A DNA stretch of 51,217 nt from Alphaproteobacteria bacterium (GTDB taxonomy: Bacteria > Pseudomonadota > Alphaproteobacteria > Ferrovibrionales > Ferrovibrionaceae): positions 80,261 to 131,477 of the forward strand of contig JAHCJQ010000002.1 in NCBI GenBank assembly GCA_026126215.1, read 5' to 3'. The notes under the pieces were generated by a model. It worked only from the letters and a program-made list of their open reading frames with translations, made no database searches and was not told the DNA's origin. This document shows positions 1-7,960 of this stretch, piece after piece. The position numbers and the translations under genes are program-made. Each line of letters begins with the position of its first letter. Within the stretch, counting starts at the first letter, position 1.

Positions 1-1019
1 GCGCCTTCCAGCTCGTCTCGCGCGAGCCCGATGTCCGGACCGTCCTGCGCCGCAACGATGCGTATTGGGGCAAGGGCAAGGTCCCGCTCGAGGTGAGCGA
101 GATCGTCTACACGCCGGTCAAGGCGGATGCTACCCGCATCGCCGCCATGCTCTCCGGCGAGGTCGATTTCGTGCAGGACGTGCCGGTGCAGGATATCCAG
201 CGCCTGAAGTCGCAGTCGGGCGTCAAAGTGAACGAGGGACCGGAGAACCGCACGATCTTCCTCGGCATGGATGTGGGTTCGGCCGAACTCAAGAGTTCCG
301 ACCAGAAGGGCAAGAACCCCTTCGCCGACAAGCAAGTCCGCCAGGCGATGAGCATGGCGATCAATCGCGATGCCATCCAGCGGGTGGTGATGCGCGGCCA
401 GTCGCGGCCGACCGGCACCATCGCGCCGCCCTTCATCGACGGCTTCACGCCGGAGATGGGCAAGCCGCCTGCCTACGACGTCGCCAAGGCCAAGGCCATG
501 CTGGCGGCGGCCGGCTACCCGAACGGCTTTTCGGTGACCCTCAACTGCCCGAACGACCGTTACCTCAATGACGAGGGCATCTGCCAGGCAGTGGTCGGCA
601 TGCTGGGCCAGATCGGCATCAAGATCAACCTGGTGGCCCAGTCGAAGTCGATCCACTTCCCGCTGATCCAGAAGAACCCGCCGGAGACGCAGTTCTACCT
701 GCTTGGCTGGGGCGTGCCGCCTTTTGATTCCGATTACATCTTCACCTTCCTCTATCACACCAGGGAAGGTGCGCGAGGCGGCTGGAACGCGATCGGCCTC
801 TCCGACAAGGCGCTGGATGCGAAGATCCAGTCGCTGGCCTCGGAAACCGATCTGGCCAAGCGCAAGGCGACGGTGGCGGATATCTGGGCGAAGCTGCAGG
901 ACGAGACCTATTACATCCCGCTGCACGACCAGCTCCTCGCCTATGCGATGAAGCCGGAAATCAACATCCCGGTCCATCCGGACAACACCGTCTGGATCAA
1001 GAACGTGTCGTTCAAGTAG
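1..1019 (+). CDS. Peptide/nickel-type ABC transporter substrate-binding protein (5' end outside window)
   Basis: C-terminal part of a periplasmic family 5 solute-binding protein (SBP_bac_5), which captures oligopeptides or similar solutes for the inner-membrane permeases encoded next. The frame is open from base 3, and the first visible residues include NDAYWGKGKVPL, a segment typical of the family. Further on come FVQDVPVQDI, the VRQAMSMAINRDAI helix and a C-terminal YYIPLHDQ stretch. About 338 residues are present; full proteins have roughly 500-540, so the signal peptide and first lobe are missing. It is followed by two permease genes in the same direction; the ATPase genes are not in the window. 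The true substrate cannot be read from sequence: dipeptides, opines, glutathione or nickel are all possible within this family. Confidence 0.93.
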   Translation, partial: AFQLVSREPDVRTVLRRNDAYWGKGKVPLEVSEIVYTPVKADATRIAAMLSGEVDFVQDVPVQDIQRLKSQSGVKVNEGPENRTIFLGMDVGSAELKSSDQKGKNPFADKQVRQAMSMAINRDAIQRVVMRGQSRPTGTIAPPFIDGFTPEMGKPPAYDVAKAKAMLAAAGYPNGFSVTLNCPNDRYLNDEGICQAVVGMLGQIGIKINLVAQSKSIHFPLIQKNPPETQFYLLGWGVPPFDSDYIFTFLYHTREGARGGWNAIGLSDKALDAKIQSLASETDLAKRKATVADIWAKLQDETYYIPLHDQLLAYAMKPEINIPVHPDNTVWIKNVSFK

Positions 1020-1034
1020 TAGCACGGCGCGACT

Positions 1035-1071
1035 GCGGCCCGGCGCGGACAGCGGATCCGTGCCGGGCCGC
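1035..1071 (+). other. Long GC-rich hairpin between binding-protein and permease genes
   Basis: Bases 1035-1044 and 1062-1071 are perfect inverted repeats. The pairing continues inwards (1045-1049 with 1057-1061, one G-U), giving about 15 base pairs closed by a 7-nt loop. No T-run follows, so it is a poor intrinsic terminator. Its place 15 bp after the binding-protein stop fits an mRNA-stabilising or partial-termination hairpin that keeps binding-protein expression above permease expression. Confidence 0.6.
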
Positions 1072-1117
1072 CCTCCCGGTCCCGTTCGCGGCCCCGACGC
1101 TCAGGCCGGATCCTGTC

Positions 1118-2107
1118 ATGCTCAGTTACGTTGTCAGATCGCTCCTGCAAGGCATCGCCGTCATGTTGGTGGTGGCGGCGCTCGCCTTTTCCATGTTCCG
1201 CTTCGTCGGCGATCCGGTCGTCAACATGGTTGGCCAGGAGGCCAGCCAGCAGGATCGTCAGGAACTCACTGAACGGCTCGGCCTCAACGATCCGATTCCG
1301 ACCCAGTTCCTGCGCTTCGTCACGAATGCGGCGCAAGGCGATTTCGGCATTTCCTTCCGCCAGCAGCGCAAGGTCTCCGACGTGATGCTGGAGCGCCTGC
1401 CGGCGACGATCGAACTGGCGCTTCTGTCGGCGATCTTCGCCACTATCGTCGGCACCGTGCTTGGCGTCTATACGGCGATGCGCCGCGACGGCGTGCTCTC
1501 CAACGCGCTGATGAGCCTGTCGCTGGTCGGCGTCTCGTTGCCAACATTCCTGATCGGCATCGGGCTGATCTATCTCTTCGCCGTGGTGCTCGGCTGGCTG
1601 CCGACCTTCGGGCGGGGCTCGCCGGTCAAGATCGGCTGGTGGTCGACCGGCCTCACCACCTGGGACGGGCTGAAGCGGCTGATCCTGCCGACACTGACCC
1701 TCGGCCTCTTCCAGCTCACGCTGATCATGCGGCTCGTGCGCTCCCAGATGCTGGAGATCATGAGCACCGACTATGTGCGTTTCGCCCGTGCCCGCGGCAT
1801 TCCGGAAAAGACGATCCGCTATCGCCATGCGCTCAAGAATGCCCTGGTGCCCGTCATCACCATTGCCGGCCTGCAACTGGGCAGCGTGATCGCCTTCGCC
1901 ATCGTCACGGAGACGGTCTTCCAGTGGCCCGGCCTCGGCGCCCTGTTCGTCAACGCGGTGCAGTTCGCCGATGTGCCGGTGATGGCCGCCTACCTCATCT
2001 TCGTCGCGTTCGTCTTCGTCGTGGTCAACCTGCTGGTGGACCTTGCCTACGTGGCGCTCGACCCGCGCATCGCGCTCGGTGCGCCGAGGGGAGGGGAGGC
2101 ACGATGA
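1118..2107 (+). CDS. ABC transporter permease, DppB family
   Basis: First inner-membrane permease of the peptide-type importer (329 aa, normal for DppB/OppB/GsiC). It opens with MLSYVVRSLLQGIAV, the usual DppB N-terminal membrane segment. It has the periplasmic loop ending in GDFGISF, about six hydrophobic helices, and a cytoplasmic EAA coupling loop around residues 218-230 (TDYVRFARARG) that contacts the ATPase. The stop overlaps the start of the second permease by 4 bp (ATGA), which implies translational coupling. A hairpin in the 98-bp gap before it may set its level relative to the binding protein. Family assignment is secure; substrate unknown. Confidence 0.95.
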   Translation: MLSYVVRSLLQGIAVMLVVAALAFSMFRFVGDPVVNMVGQEASQQDRQELTERLGLNDPIPTQFLRFVTNAAQGDFGISFRQQRKVSDVMLERLPATIELALLSAIFATIVGTVLGVYTAMRRDGVLSNALMSLSLVGVSLPTFLIGIGLIYLFAVVLGWLPTFGRGSPVKIGWWSTGLTTWDGLKRLILPTLTLGLFQLTLIMRLVRSQMLEIMSTDYVRFARARGIPEKTIRYRHALKNALVPVITIAGLQLGSVIAFAIVTETVFQWPGLGALFVNAVQFADVPVMAAYLIFVAFVFVVVNLLVDLAYVALDPRIALGAPRGGEAR

Positions 2108-3048
2108 GCCAGGCGCCCGCCATGACCCGGATCTCGGCGCGCTTCGCGCGCTTTCTCGACTCCGACTTCTTTTTTTCCTACCGCAATTCGCCGGTGGCCA
2201 TCGTCGCTTCGTTCCTGACGGTGACCCTGATCCTGGCGGCGCTTTTCGCCCCCTTCCTCACGCCGCAGAACCCGTTCAACCCGGCCGAACTCAATCTCAT
2301 GGACGGGCTGACGCATCCGATGCAGGCCGGCCTCGGGTCGAACCGCGTGTTCTGGCTCGGTGCAGACGAACAGGGGCGGGATGTGTTCTCGGCCCTGCTG
2401 TATGGTAGCCGGGTCTCGCTTTTCGTAGGCTTCGCCTCCACCATCTTCTCGGCTTTTCTCGGTGTGACGCTCGGCGTGCTGGCCGGCTATTTTGGCGGTC
2501 GGACCGATGCGCTGATCATGCGCGTCACCGACGTGCAGCTCTCCTTTCCCGCGATCCTGGTGGCCTTGCTGGTCTTCGGCGTGGCGCGCGGCGTCATCCC
2601 GCCGGAATTCCAGGAGCGGGTGGCGCTCTGGGTCATGGTGGTGGCGCTGGGCCTCGCCAACTGGGCGCAGTATGCCCGCACGGTGCGCGCATCGACCCTG
2701 GTCGAGCGGCAGAAGGACTATGTCTCGGCGGCGCGCATCATCGGCCGCTCGCCAGCGCCGATCATGGCCCGGCATGTCCTTCCCAACGTCGCGGGCCCGG
2801 TCTTCGTCATCGCCACCATCAACCTGGCATTGGCGATTCTGGAGGAGGCGACCCTCTCCTTCCTCGGCGCCGGCCTGCCGGTGACGCAGCCCTCGCTGGG
2901 CACCCTGATCCGCTTCGGTCAGCAGCAACTTTTCTCCGGCGAATGGTGGATCCTGGTCTTCCCGGCGTTGATGCTCATCACGCTCGCCCTGTCCATCAAC
3001 CTCCTGGGCGACTGGCTCCGGGATGCACTCGATCCGAAGATAAAATAG
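2104..3048 (+). CDS. ABC transporter permease, DppC family
   Basis: Second permease of the importer (314 aa), partner of the DppB-type protein. The start is the ATG at 2104 inside the ATGA overlap; the frame stays open upstream but that part is out of frame with dppB. Features are the N-terminal cytoplasmic arm and first TM helix (about residues 30-50), the DppC hallmark LGADEQGRDVFSALLYGSR, and an EAA loop with RQKDYVSAARIIGRSP. The last 53 bases (2996-3048) are shared on the opposite strand with the end of pdeM, so the two genes overlap tail to tail. The usual downstream ATPase genes (dppD/dppF) are not adjacent and must lie upstream of the window or elsewhere. Confidence 0.95.
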   Translation: MSQAPAMTRISARFARFLDSDFFFSYRNSPVAIVASFLTVTLILAALFAPFLTPQNPFNPAELNLMDGLTHPMQAGLGSNRVFWLGADEQGRDVFSALLYGSRVSLFVGFASTIFSAFLGVTLGVLAGYFGGRTDALIMRVTDVQLSFPAILVALLVFGVARGVIPPEFQERVALWVMVVALGLANWAQYARTVRASTLVERQKDYVSAARIIGRSPAPIMARHVLPNVAGPVFVIATINLALAILEEATLSFLGAGLPVTQPSLGTLIRFGQQQLFSGEWWILVFPALMLITLALSINLLGDWLRDALDPKIK

Positions 3049-3751
3049 GCGCACCTGCGCCGAAGGCTTCGAGCCGGGTCGAGCCGACCGGAACGACCCG
3101 ACTTTCGCCGGCGATCCAGGCATGGAATCCGTGACGGAAGATCGACCGGAATGCCGGGTCGAGGGCGCAGAGTCCGCCCGCATAGGATCCGAAGGCGGGC
3201 ATCACCAGCCGCATGCCATCGGTAAGGAAGGCCCGGCCGGTCAATCGTCGGCCACGCACGCGAATGGCCGCTTTCGGATGCAGATGGCCGGCGATCTCGC
3301 CAGCCTGCGCCTCGCTCGCCGGCTCGTGACGAAAGATGAGCGCGCCCAATCGCAGCACCTGCGAGGGCGCGCCGCCCAGGCCCGGTGGCGGACGCGGGTC
3401 GTGATTGCCCAGTATCCAGTGCCACTCGGTGGCGGCGACCATCTGGGCCAGCCGGGCGGCTTCCTCCCGGCCCAGCCTCCCCGATGCGTCGGGGTCGTGG
3501 AAGGTATCGCCGAGGCAGATCACCCGCGCCGGCTCGAACCGGGCGATCAACCGGTCGAGCCGGATAAGGCTGGCACGGGAATCGTAGGGTGGCAGCAGCG
3601 CACCGCGACGGGCCAGCGCCGAACCTTTTTCCAGATGCAGGTCGGCGAGCACCAGGCAGCGCGCCTCCGGCCACCAGAGCGCGCCACTCGGATCAGGAAC
3701 CAGTCTCGTGCCATTGACCAGCATGGGGTGATGATCAGAATTCTCGACCAT
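2996..3751 (-). CDS. pdeM: Ligase-associated DNA damage response endonuclease PdeM (metallophosphoesterase)
   Basis: A calcineurin-like metallophosphoesterase of the PdeM type, linked in many bacteria to an ATP-dependent DNA ligase, an exonuclease and an Lhr-type helicase in DNA repair. Metal-binding motifs occur in order: DLHLEK (37-42), GDTFHD (81-86), GNHD (115-118), a histidine near 142 and GHLHP (155-159). At 251 aa it is a little longer than usual (about 220). The N-terminus could instead begin at the ATG at 3724, giving MLVNGTRLVPDP, which matches family starts better. Its 3' end runs 53 bp into the opposing permease gene. The helicase gene lies 200 bp upstream on the same strand, but no ligase or exonuclease gene is next to the pair. 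Confidence 0.88.
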   Translation of the reverse strand: MVENSDHHPMLVNGTRLVPDPSGALWWPEARCLVLADLHLEKGSALARRGALLPPYDSRASLIRLDRLIARFEPARVICLGDTFHDPDASGRLGREEAARLAQMVAATEWHWILGNHDPRPPPGLGGAPSQVLRLGALIFRHEPASEAQAGEIAGHLHPKAAIRVRGRRLTGRAFLTDGMRLVMPAFGSYAGGLCALDPAFRSIFRHGFHAWIAGESRVVPVGSTRLEAFGAGAPILSSDRVHPGASRPGG

Positions 3752-3772
3752 GAGCCGGTTTGTCCGGCGACG

Positions 3773-3872
3773 CCCTCACCCAACCCTCTCCCACGCCGTG
3801 GGAGAGGGCTTCTTCTCCCTCGCCCGCTTGCGGGCTTGAGCCGCAAAGCGGATCAAGTGGTCGGGGTGAGGG
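3773..3872. repeat. Palindromic MITE/REP-like element
   Basis: A 100-bp element in the gap between pdeM and the helicase gene. Its ends are perfect 9-bp inverted repeats, ccctcaccc (3773-3781) and gggtgaggg (3864-3872). Inside lies a perfect 11-bp stem (3784-3794 with 3798-3808, loop gcc). The motif of CCCTCACCC ends enclosing a CCCTCTCCC/GGGAGAGGG hairpin is familiar from dispersed short repeats in many proteobacteria. No coding capacity. Copy number elsewhere in the genome cannot be seen from here. Confidence 0.72.
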
Positions 3873-3951
3873 AAGCGCGACGGCTTCCAGCAGGACCTGC
3901 GTTTCTCTAGCGGAAGATTCGGGCGCCGTCGATGGGCGAGGCATCACGCGG

Positions 3952-6372
3952 TCAGACGAGGCGCGAAGCTTCGGCATAAAGTTCGTCGGCTGCCTCCTCC
4001 AGCAGCGCATCGCGGGCGGCGCCCTGCACTGGCTCGCGGCCGATCTCCAGCATGACCGGCACGGCGAGCGGCGAGATGCGGTCGAGCTGGCGCCAGACGA
4101 TGCGATCGCGCACGCGCGACAGCATGGTCGCCAGGCGACCAAGATCGAGCAGGCCGCGCGCCGCCTCGGCCCAGGTGGCCTGCATCAGAACATGGTCCGG
4201 CTCGTGCCGGCGCAGCACGTCGTAGATCAGGTCGGAGGAGAACGTGACCTGCCGGCCCGACTTCTCCTGCCCGGGATGGCGCCGCTCGATCAGGCCGGCG
4301 ACCAGCGCGACATTGCGGAAGCTGCGCTTGAGCAGGCTCGACTCGGCCATCCAGGCTTCGAGGTCGTCGCCCAGCATGTCCTGATCGAACAGGTTGGCGA
4401 TCCTGTCCGGTGGGTCGAGGCTCCAGACCGCCACCGCATACTCGCTGGCGACGAAGCCCAGCGGACGGTAGCCGAACCGCTCCATGCGCCGGGTGAGCAG
4501 CATGCCGAGGGTCTGGTGGGCAAGCCGTCCTTCGAACGGGTAGGCGACCAGGTAGTGGCGTCTGGCGCGCGGGAAAGTCTCGACCAGGAGATGGTCCGCC
4601 GGCGGCAGGAGCGATCGCCAGCGCTGCAACGCGAGCCAGTCGCGCACCTGCCGTGGCAGTCCGCGCTGTAGCGCGGGCGTCGCCAGCATCCGCCGCACGC
4701 GCTCCGCCAGAAAGGTAGAGAGAGGAAACTTGCCGCCGGCGTAGGCCGGTATCTTTGGCTCGCCGCCGTTCGACCGGCTTACTTCGGCCTGCATCTCCCG
4801 GAGGCCGAGGAAGCGCAACACTTCTCCGGCAAAGAGGAACGTGTCTCCGGGGGCAAGCTGCTCGATGAAGTATTCCTCGACTTCGCCCAGCACGCGGCCG
4901 CGCTTGAGCTTCACTTTCACCATTGGCTCTTCGACGATGGTCCCCACATTGAGCCGGTACTGGCGTGCGACGCGCGGATGCGTGATACGGAGCGTGCCGT
5001 CGGCCAGGACACGCATGCGCCGGTATTGTTCATAGCTCCGTAGGGCGTAGCCGCCAGTGGCGACGAAATCCACCACCCGGTCGAAGGTCGCGCGCTCGAG
5101 CCCGGCATAGGGCTCGGCGGTCCGCACCTCGGCGTAGAGCGCATCGACGCCCAGCGTTCCCGCCACGGCCGCGCCGAGGACGTGCTGGGCCAGGGCATCG
5201 AGCGCGCCGGGGCGGGGCACGTCGTCTTCCAGAAGTGCTTCGCCCAGCGCATCGAGCGCGGCACGGCATTCCAGGACCTCGAAGCGGTTGGCCGGCACCA
5301 GCACGGCCCGGCTCGGCTCGTCCATCCGGTGATTGGCGCGGCCGATGCGCTGCAAGAGGCGGGCGATGCCCTTGGGCGCGCCGATCTGGATGACGAGATC
5401 GACCGCACCCCAGTCGATGCCGAGATCGAGGGTGGAGGTGCAGACCACGGCGCGCAGCTCTCCCCGCGCCATGGCCGCTTCCACCTTTCGTCGCTGCCCG
5501 GCCGCGAGCGAGCCATGATGGAGCGCGATCGGCAGGTTGTCCTCGTTGCTGCGCCAAAGCTCCTGAAAGATCATCTCGGCTTGCGAACGGGTATTGACGA
5601 AGATCAGCGCCGTCCTGGACCGGCGGACGGCGGCCAGGATCTCGCCGAGGGCGTGGCGCGCGCTGTGTCCGGCCCATGGGACGCGCTCGGCGGAATCGAG
5701 GATGCTGACGCGCGGCGGCGCCCCGTCCGGGCCGCGGATGATGCTGACCCGTTCCGGGCGGTCGAGATGGCGCGCCAGGCGGGCCGCGTTCGCGACGGTG
5801 GCCGACAGGCCGATCATCCGCAGTTCCGGCCGGAGGGCACGCAGGCGGGCGAGGCCGAGGCTCAGCAGGTCGCCGCGCTTGCTGCCCGTGAGTGCGTGCA
5901 GTTCATCGACGATCACCGCGCGCAGCGCGCCGAACAGCGAAGGCGCATCGCGATGGGCGATCAGGAGCGCAAGCTGTTCCGGTGTGGTCAACAGCAGATC
6001 CGGTGGCGCCGTGCGCTGGCGTGCCCGGCGCGAGGGTGGGGTGTCGCCAGTGCGCGTCTCGAGGCGGATATCGAGGCCCATCTCCGCCACCGGCGTCTCG
6101 AGGTTGCGGGCGATATCGATCGCCAGGGCCTTGAGCGGCGAGATGTAGAGCGTGTGCAGCCTCCGGGCGCGCCGTGTGGCTGGCCGCTCTGCCAGCTCGA
6201 TCAGGCTCGGCAGGAATCCGGCGAGGGTTTTTCCCCCGCCGGTCGGTGCCACGAGCAGGGCGGAACGGCCGACCGCAGCCGCTTCGCAGAGGGCAAGCTG
6301 ATGGGCGCGCGGCGCCCAGCCGCGCGCGGCGAACCATCGGCCAAACCGGTCGGGGAGCACGTAAGGCGGCAC
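3952..6372 (-). CDS. Ligase-associated DNA damage response DEXH-box helicase (Lhr-core type)
   Basis: An 806-aa superfamily 2 helicase of the Lhr-core class, an ATP-driven 3'-5' DNA or RNA:DNA unwinding enzyme. Motifs in order: Q-like region, Walker A APTGGGKT (42-49), SPLKALA (79-85), TTPEQLA (129-135), DEXH box DELH (156-159), SAT (190-192), FVNTRSQAE (259-267), CTSTLDLGIDWG (311-322) and motif VI QRIGRANH (341-348). The rest is the winged-helix and Lhr-specific C-terminal region. The start is a GTG at 6372 giving MPPYVLPDRFGRWF, as usual for this subfamily. pdeM follows on the same strand, consistent with a shared repair role. No LexA-type GTTC-N7-GTTC box was seen upstream. Confidence 0.92.
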   Translation of the reverse strand: MPPYVLPDRFGRWFAARGWAPRAHQLALCEAAAVGRSALLVAPTGGGKTLAGFLPSLIELAERPATRRARRLHTLYISPLKALAIDIARNLETPVAEMGLDIRLETRTGDTPPSRRARQRTAPPDLLLTTPEQLALLIAHRDAPSLFGALRAVIVDELHALTGSKRGDLLSLGLARLRALRPELRMIGLSATVANAARLARHLDRPERVSIIRGPDGAPPRVSILDSAERVPWAGHSARHALGEILAAVRRSRTALIFVNTRSQAEMIFQELWRSNEDNLPIALHHGSLAAGQRRKVEAAMARGELRAVVCTSTLDLGIDWGAVDLVIQIGAPKGIARLLQRIGRANHRMDEPSRAVLVPANRFEVLECRAALDALGEALLEDDVPRPGALDALAQHVLGAAVAGTLGVDALYAEVRTAEPYAGLERATFDRVVDFVATGGYALRSYEQYRRMRVLADGTLRITHPRVARQYRLNVGTIVEEPMVKVKLKRGRVLGEVEEYFIEQLAPGDTFLFAGEVLRFLGLREMQAEVSRSNGGEPKIPAYAGGKFPLSTFLAERVRRMLATPALQRGLPRQVRDWLALQRWRSLLPPADHLLVETFPRARRHYLVAYPFEGRLAHQTLGMLLTRRMERFGYRPLGFVASEYAVAVWSLDPPDRIANLFDQDMLGDDLEAWMAESSLLKRSFRNVALVAGLIERRHPGQEKSGRQVTFSSDLIYDVLRRHEPDHVLMQATWAEAARGLLDLGRLATMLSRVRDRIVWRQLDRISPLAVPVMLEIGREPVQGAARDALLEEAADELYAEASRLV

Positions 6373-6438
6373 GGCACCGAGTTTAGCCCGCCCGTACCCG
6401 CTTCCGGAAGCATGCCGCCAGCCCGCGGGCCAGGCGAG

Positions 6439-6852
6439 TCAGTTCGTCTCCGGCGCCTCGCTGGCAAGGGCGCGTGCCAGATGGCTCAACGCGTCCTGAT
6501 GGCGCTCATTGTCGATCGACATGAAGTTCCGCGCCAGTTCGAGACACAGACGCTGCCGTCTCGAGATCTCCGGCCGGTCCGTCCGGTCGATGCCGTCATA
6601 GAAATAGCCCACCTCGACGCCGAGGACTTCGGCGATGGCGAAGAGCCGGCCGGCCGAGATGCGGTTGATGCCGCGCTCGTACTTGTGCGCCTGCTGATAG
6701 GTCACGCCGATCAGGTCAGCCATCTGCTGCTGGGTAAGGCCGAGCATGATGCGCCGTTCGCGAATGCGCGTACCGACGAATTTGTCCACGTCCTTGGCCC
6801 GGCTGCGTGCCTTGGGCGTGGAACCCGCTTCGCCAACTGCCTGTTGAAGCAT
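6439..6852 (-). CDS. XRE-family helix-turn-helix transcriptional regulator
   Basis: A 137-aa cytoplasmic DNA-binding protein. An HTH_XRE domain spans about residues 28-84, with LTQQQMADLIGVTYQQ as the helix-turn-helix and a KYERGINRISAGRL recognition/dimer region; this layout is very common in alphaproteobacterial SinR/Cro-type regulators. The short C-terminal tail is charged and lacks a sensory domain. The start at 6852 is preceded by a GGGGAGATG Shine-Dalgarno region. It lies 66 bp upstream of the helicase gene in the same direction and may share its transcript, but its target genes cannot be predicted. A phage-type repressor is less likely because no phage genes are near. Confidence 0.88.
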   Translation of the reverse strand: MLQQAVGEAGSTPKARSRAKDVDKFVGTRIRERRIMLGLTQQQMADLIGVTYQQAHKYERGINRISAGRLFAIAEVLGVEVGYFYDGIDRTDRPEISRRQRLCLELARNFMSIDNERHQDALSHLARALASEAPETN

Positions 6853-7224
6853 GATCGGTCATCTCCCCTCGATTGAACATGTCATCCGCAACCCGGACGG
6901 CACCTGTGGCCCGCCGTCTCGCGCCGGTACAGGCAGGAGGTGCCACATTCGCCTTCTGGGTGAAGCAAACCCCGTGCCGATTGGGCCGGGCCCGTTCCGG
7001 CGGGCCGGCGGCGCGCTTTTCTGCGCAAACCATGGGGTTGGGAAGCCAGGGCCGTGTCTCGCGGCTTTGGACCGGTGCTCGCCGACTGTATCAAAACCGG
7101 ACGCTCGTCCCGGCCGGGGACAACTGCCGGCCGATCGCGAATCGGCTTGACCGGGCAAGGCCTTGGCGGGAATGCTCTGGATCGTGCGGGCTGCCCGTCG
7201 GCGGCAGTCATGGGCGAGGCGGAC
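6853..7224. other. 372-bp divergent intergenic region, no gene seen
   Basis: This gap separates the leftward XRE regulator from rightward bolA and must hold both promoters. A possible -35 TTGACC (7147-7152) lies ahead of bolA but the -10 is poor. No tRNA, riboswitch or convincing reading frame was seen; the frames that cross it lack ribosome sites and family-like composition. Confidence 0.5.
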
Positions 7225-7506
7225 ATGACCGTGGCGGAGAGAATTCGACACAAGCTCACCGAGGCGCTCCAGCCGGTGCATCTCGAGGTACGGGACGATT
7301 CGCACCTGCATGCAGGGCATGCCGGCGCCCGGCCGGAAGGCGAGACCCATTTTTTCCTGCACGTGGTTGCCGATGCCTTCACCGGCAAATCGAGGGTCCA
7401 GCGGCAAAGGCTGGTCAACGATATTCTGGCAGAAGAGCTGGCTGGACCGGTGCACGCCCTGTCGATGCGGACCCTATCTCCGGGCGAGACCAGGGGCGTC
7501 GATTAA
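7225..7506 (+). CDS. bolA: BolA family protein
   Basis: A 93-aa BolA-family protein. In alphaproteobacteria these partner with monothiol glutaredoxin in iron-sulphur handling, and some act as morphology or stress regulators. It starts MTVAERIRHKLTEALQP, has the DDSHLHAGHAG segment carrying the conserved histidines of the family, then the FTGKSRVQRQRLVNDIL helix, and ends VHALSMRTLSP, the standard BolA C-terminus. An in-frame ATG at 7210 is possible, but the one at 7225 has GGCGAGG at good spacing and matches family starts. Its proximity to the aroK-aroB-hlyC cluster is a common alphaproteobacterial gene order. Confidence 0.93.
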   Translation: MTVAERIRHKLTEALQPVHLEVRDDSHLHAGHAGARPEGETHFFLHVVADAFTGKSRVQRQRLVNDILAEELAGPVHALSMRTLSPGETRGVD

Positions 7507-7603
7507 CTAAAGATAGTATTTTCACGGAGTTGTTATCTCCGGTGCCGATGCATCCGCCTAGTAGCAACTTTAAGACGAGAAAATATACTGCTATTACGAC
7601 TAT

Positions 7604-7960
7604 ATGAGCGAAGACGACGAGAATCCGGCAAGCAGGTCGCAGCGGCGGCAAAATCCGGTGCACACGATCTGGCTCGCGGGACGGCGGACCAGCGTGCGGC
7701 TGAACCGGCTCGAGCGGGCCGCGCTCGACAGGCTTTGCCGGGTCGAGGGCCTGACCCTGTCGGAGTTCTGCGAACAGGCCGTGGCGACCCATGGATTGCG
7801 CAATCGCAGCGCCAGCCTGCGGCTCGCCCTTCTCACCTACCTGCTGCGGCGCGCCGAGGGGTTCATGGATCTGGCCGTCGATGGCCTCATCGGACTAGCC
7901 ACCGGCGGGCAGAATGAAGAGCAGCAGGAGCGGCAGGGCGAGGAAGGCGAGGGCGGTTGA
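7604..7960 (+). CDS. Ribbon-helix-helix domain protein (RHH_4-like)
   Basis: A small (118 aa) probable DNA-binding protein. Residues about 27-58 (RRTSVRLNRLERAAL, then GLTLSEFCEQ) match the ribbon-helix-helix fold as found in the alphaproteobacterial RHH_4 group. The remainder is a short helix plus an acidic Glu/Gln/Gly-rich tail. That tail is encoded in the 66 bp (7895-7960) overlapping the opposing auxin-carrier gene, so it may be a by-product of the overlap. No Shine-Dalgarno precedes the ATG. The 97 bp upstream are unusually AT-rich for this genome and include TATACT (7584-7589), a possible -10 only 14 bp before the start. Function unknown; no toxin partner is adjacent. Confidence 0.8.
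   Translation: MSEDDENPASRSQRRQNPVHTIWLAGRRTSVRLNRLERAALDRLCRVEGLTLSEFCEQAVATHGLRNRSASLRLALLTYLLRRAEGFMDLAVDGLIGLATGGQNEEQQERQGEEGEGG

Noticed and set aside
6373..6438. LexA/SOS box upstream of the Lhr-type helicase.
   Set aside because: No GTTC-N7-GTTC or close variant is present here or ahead of the XRE gene.
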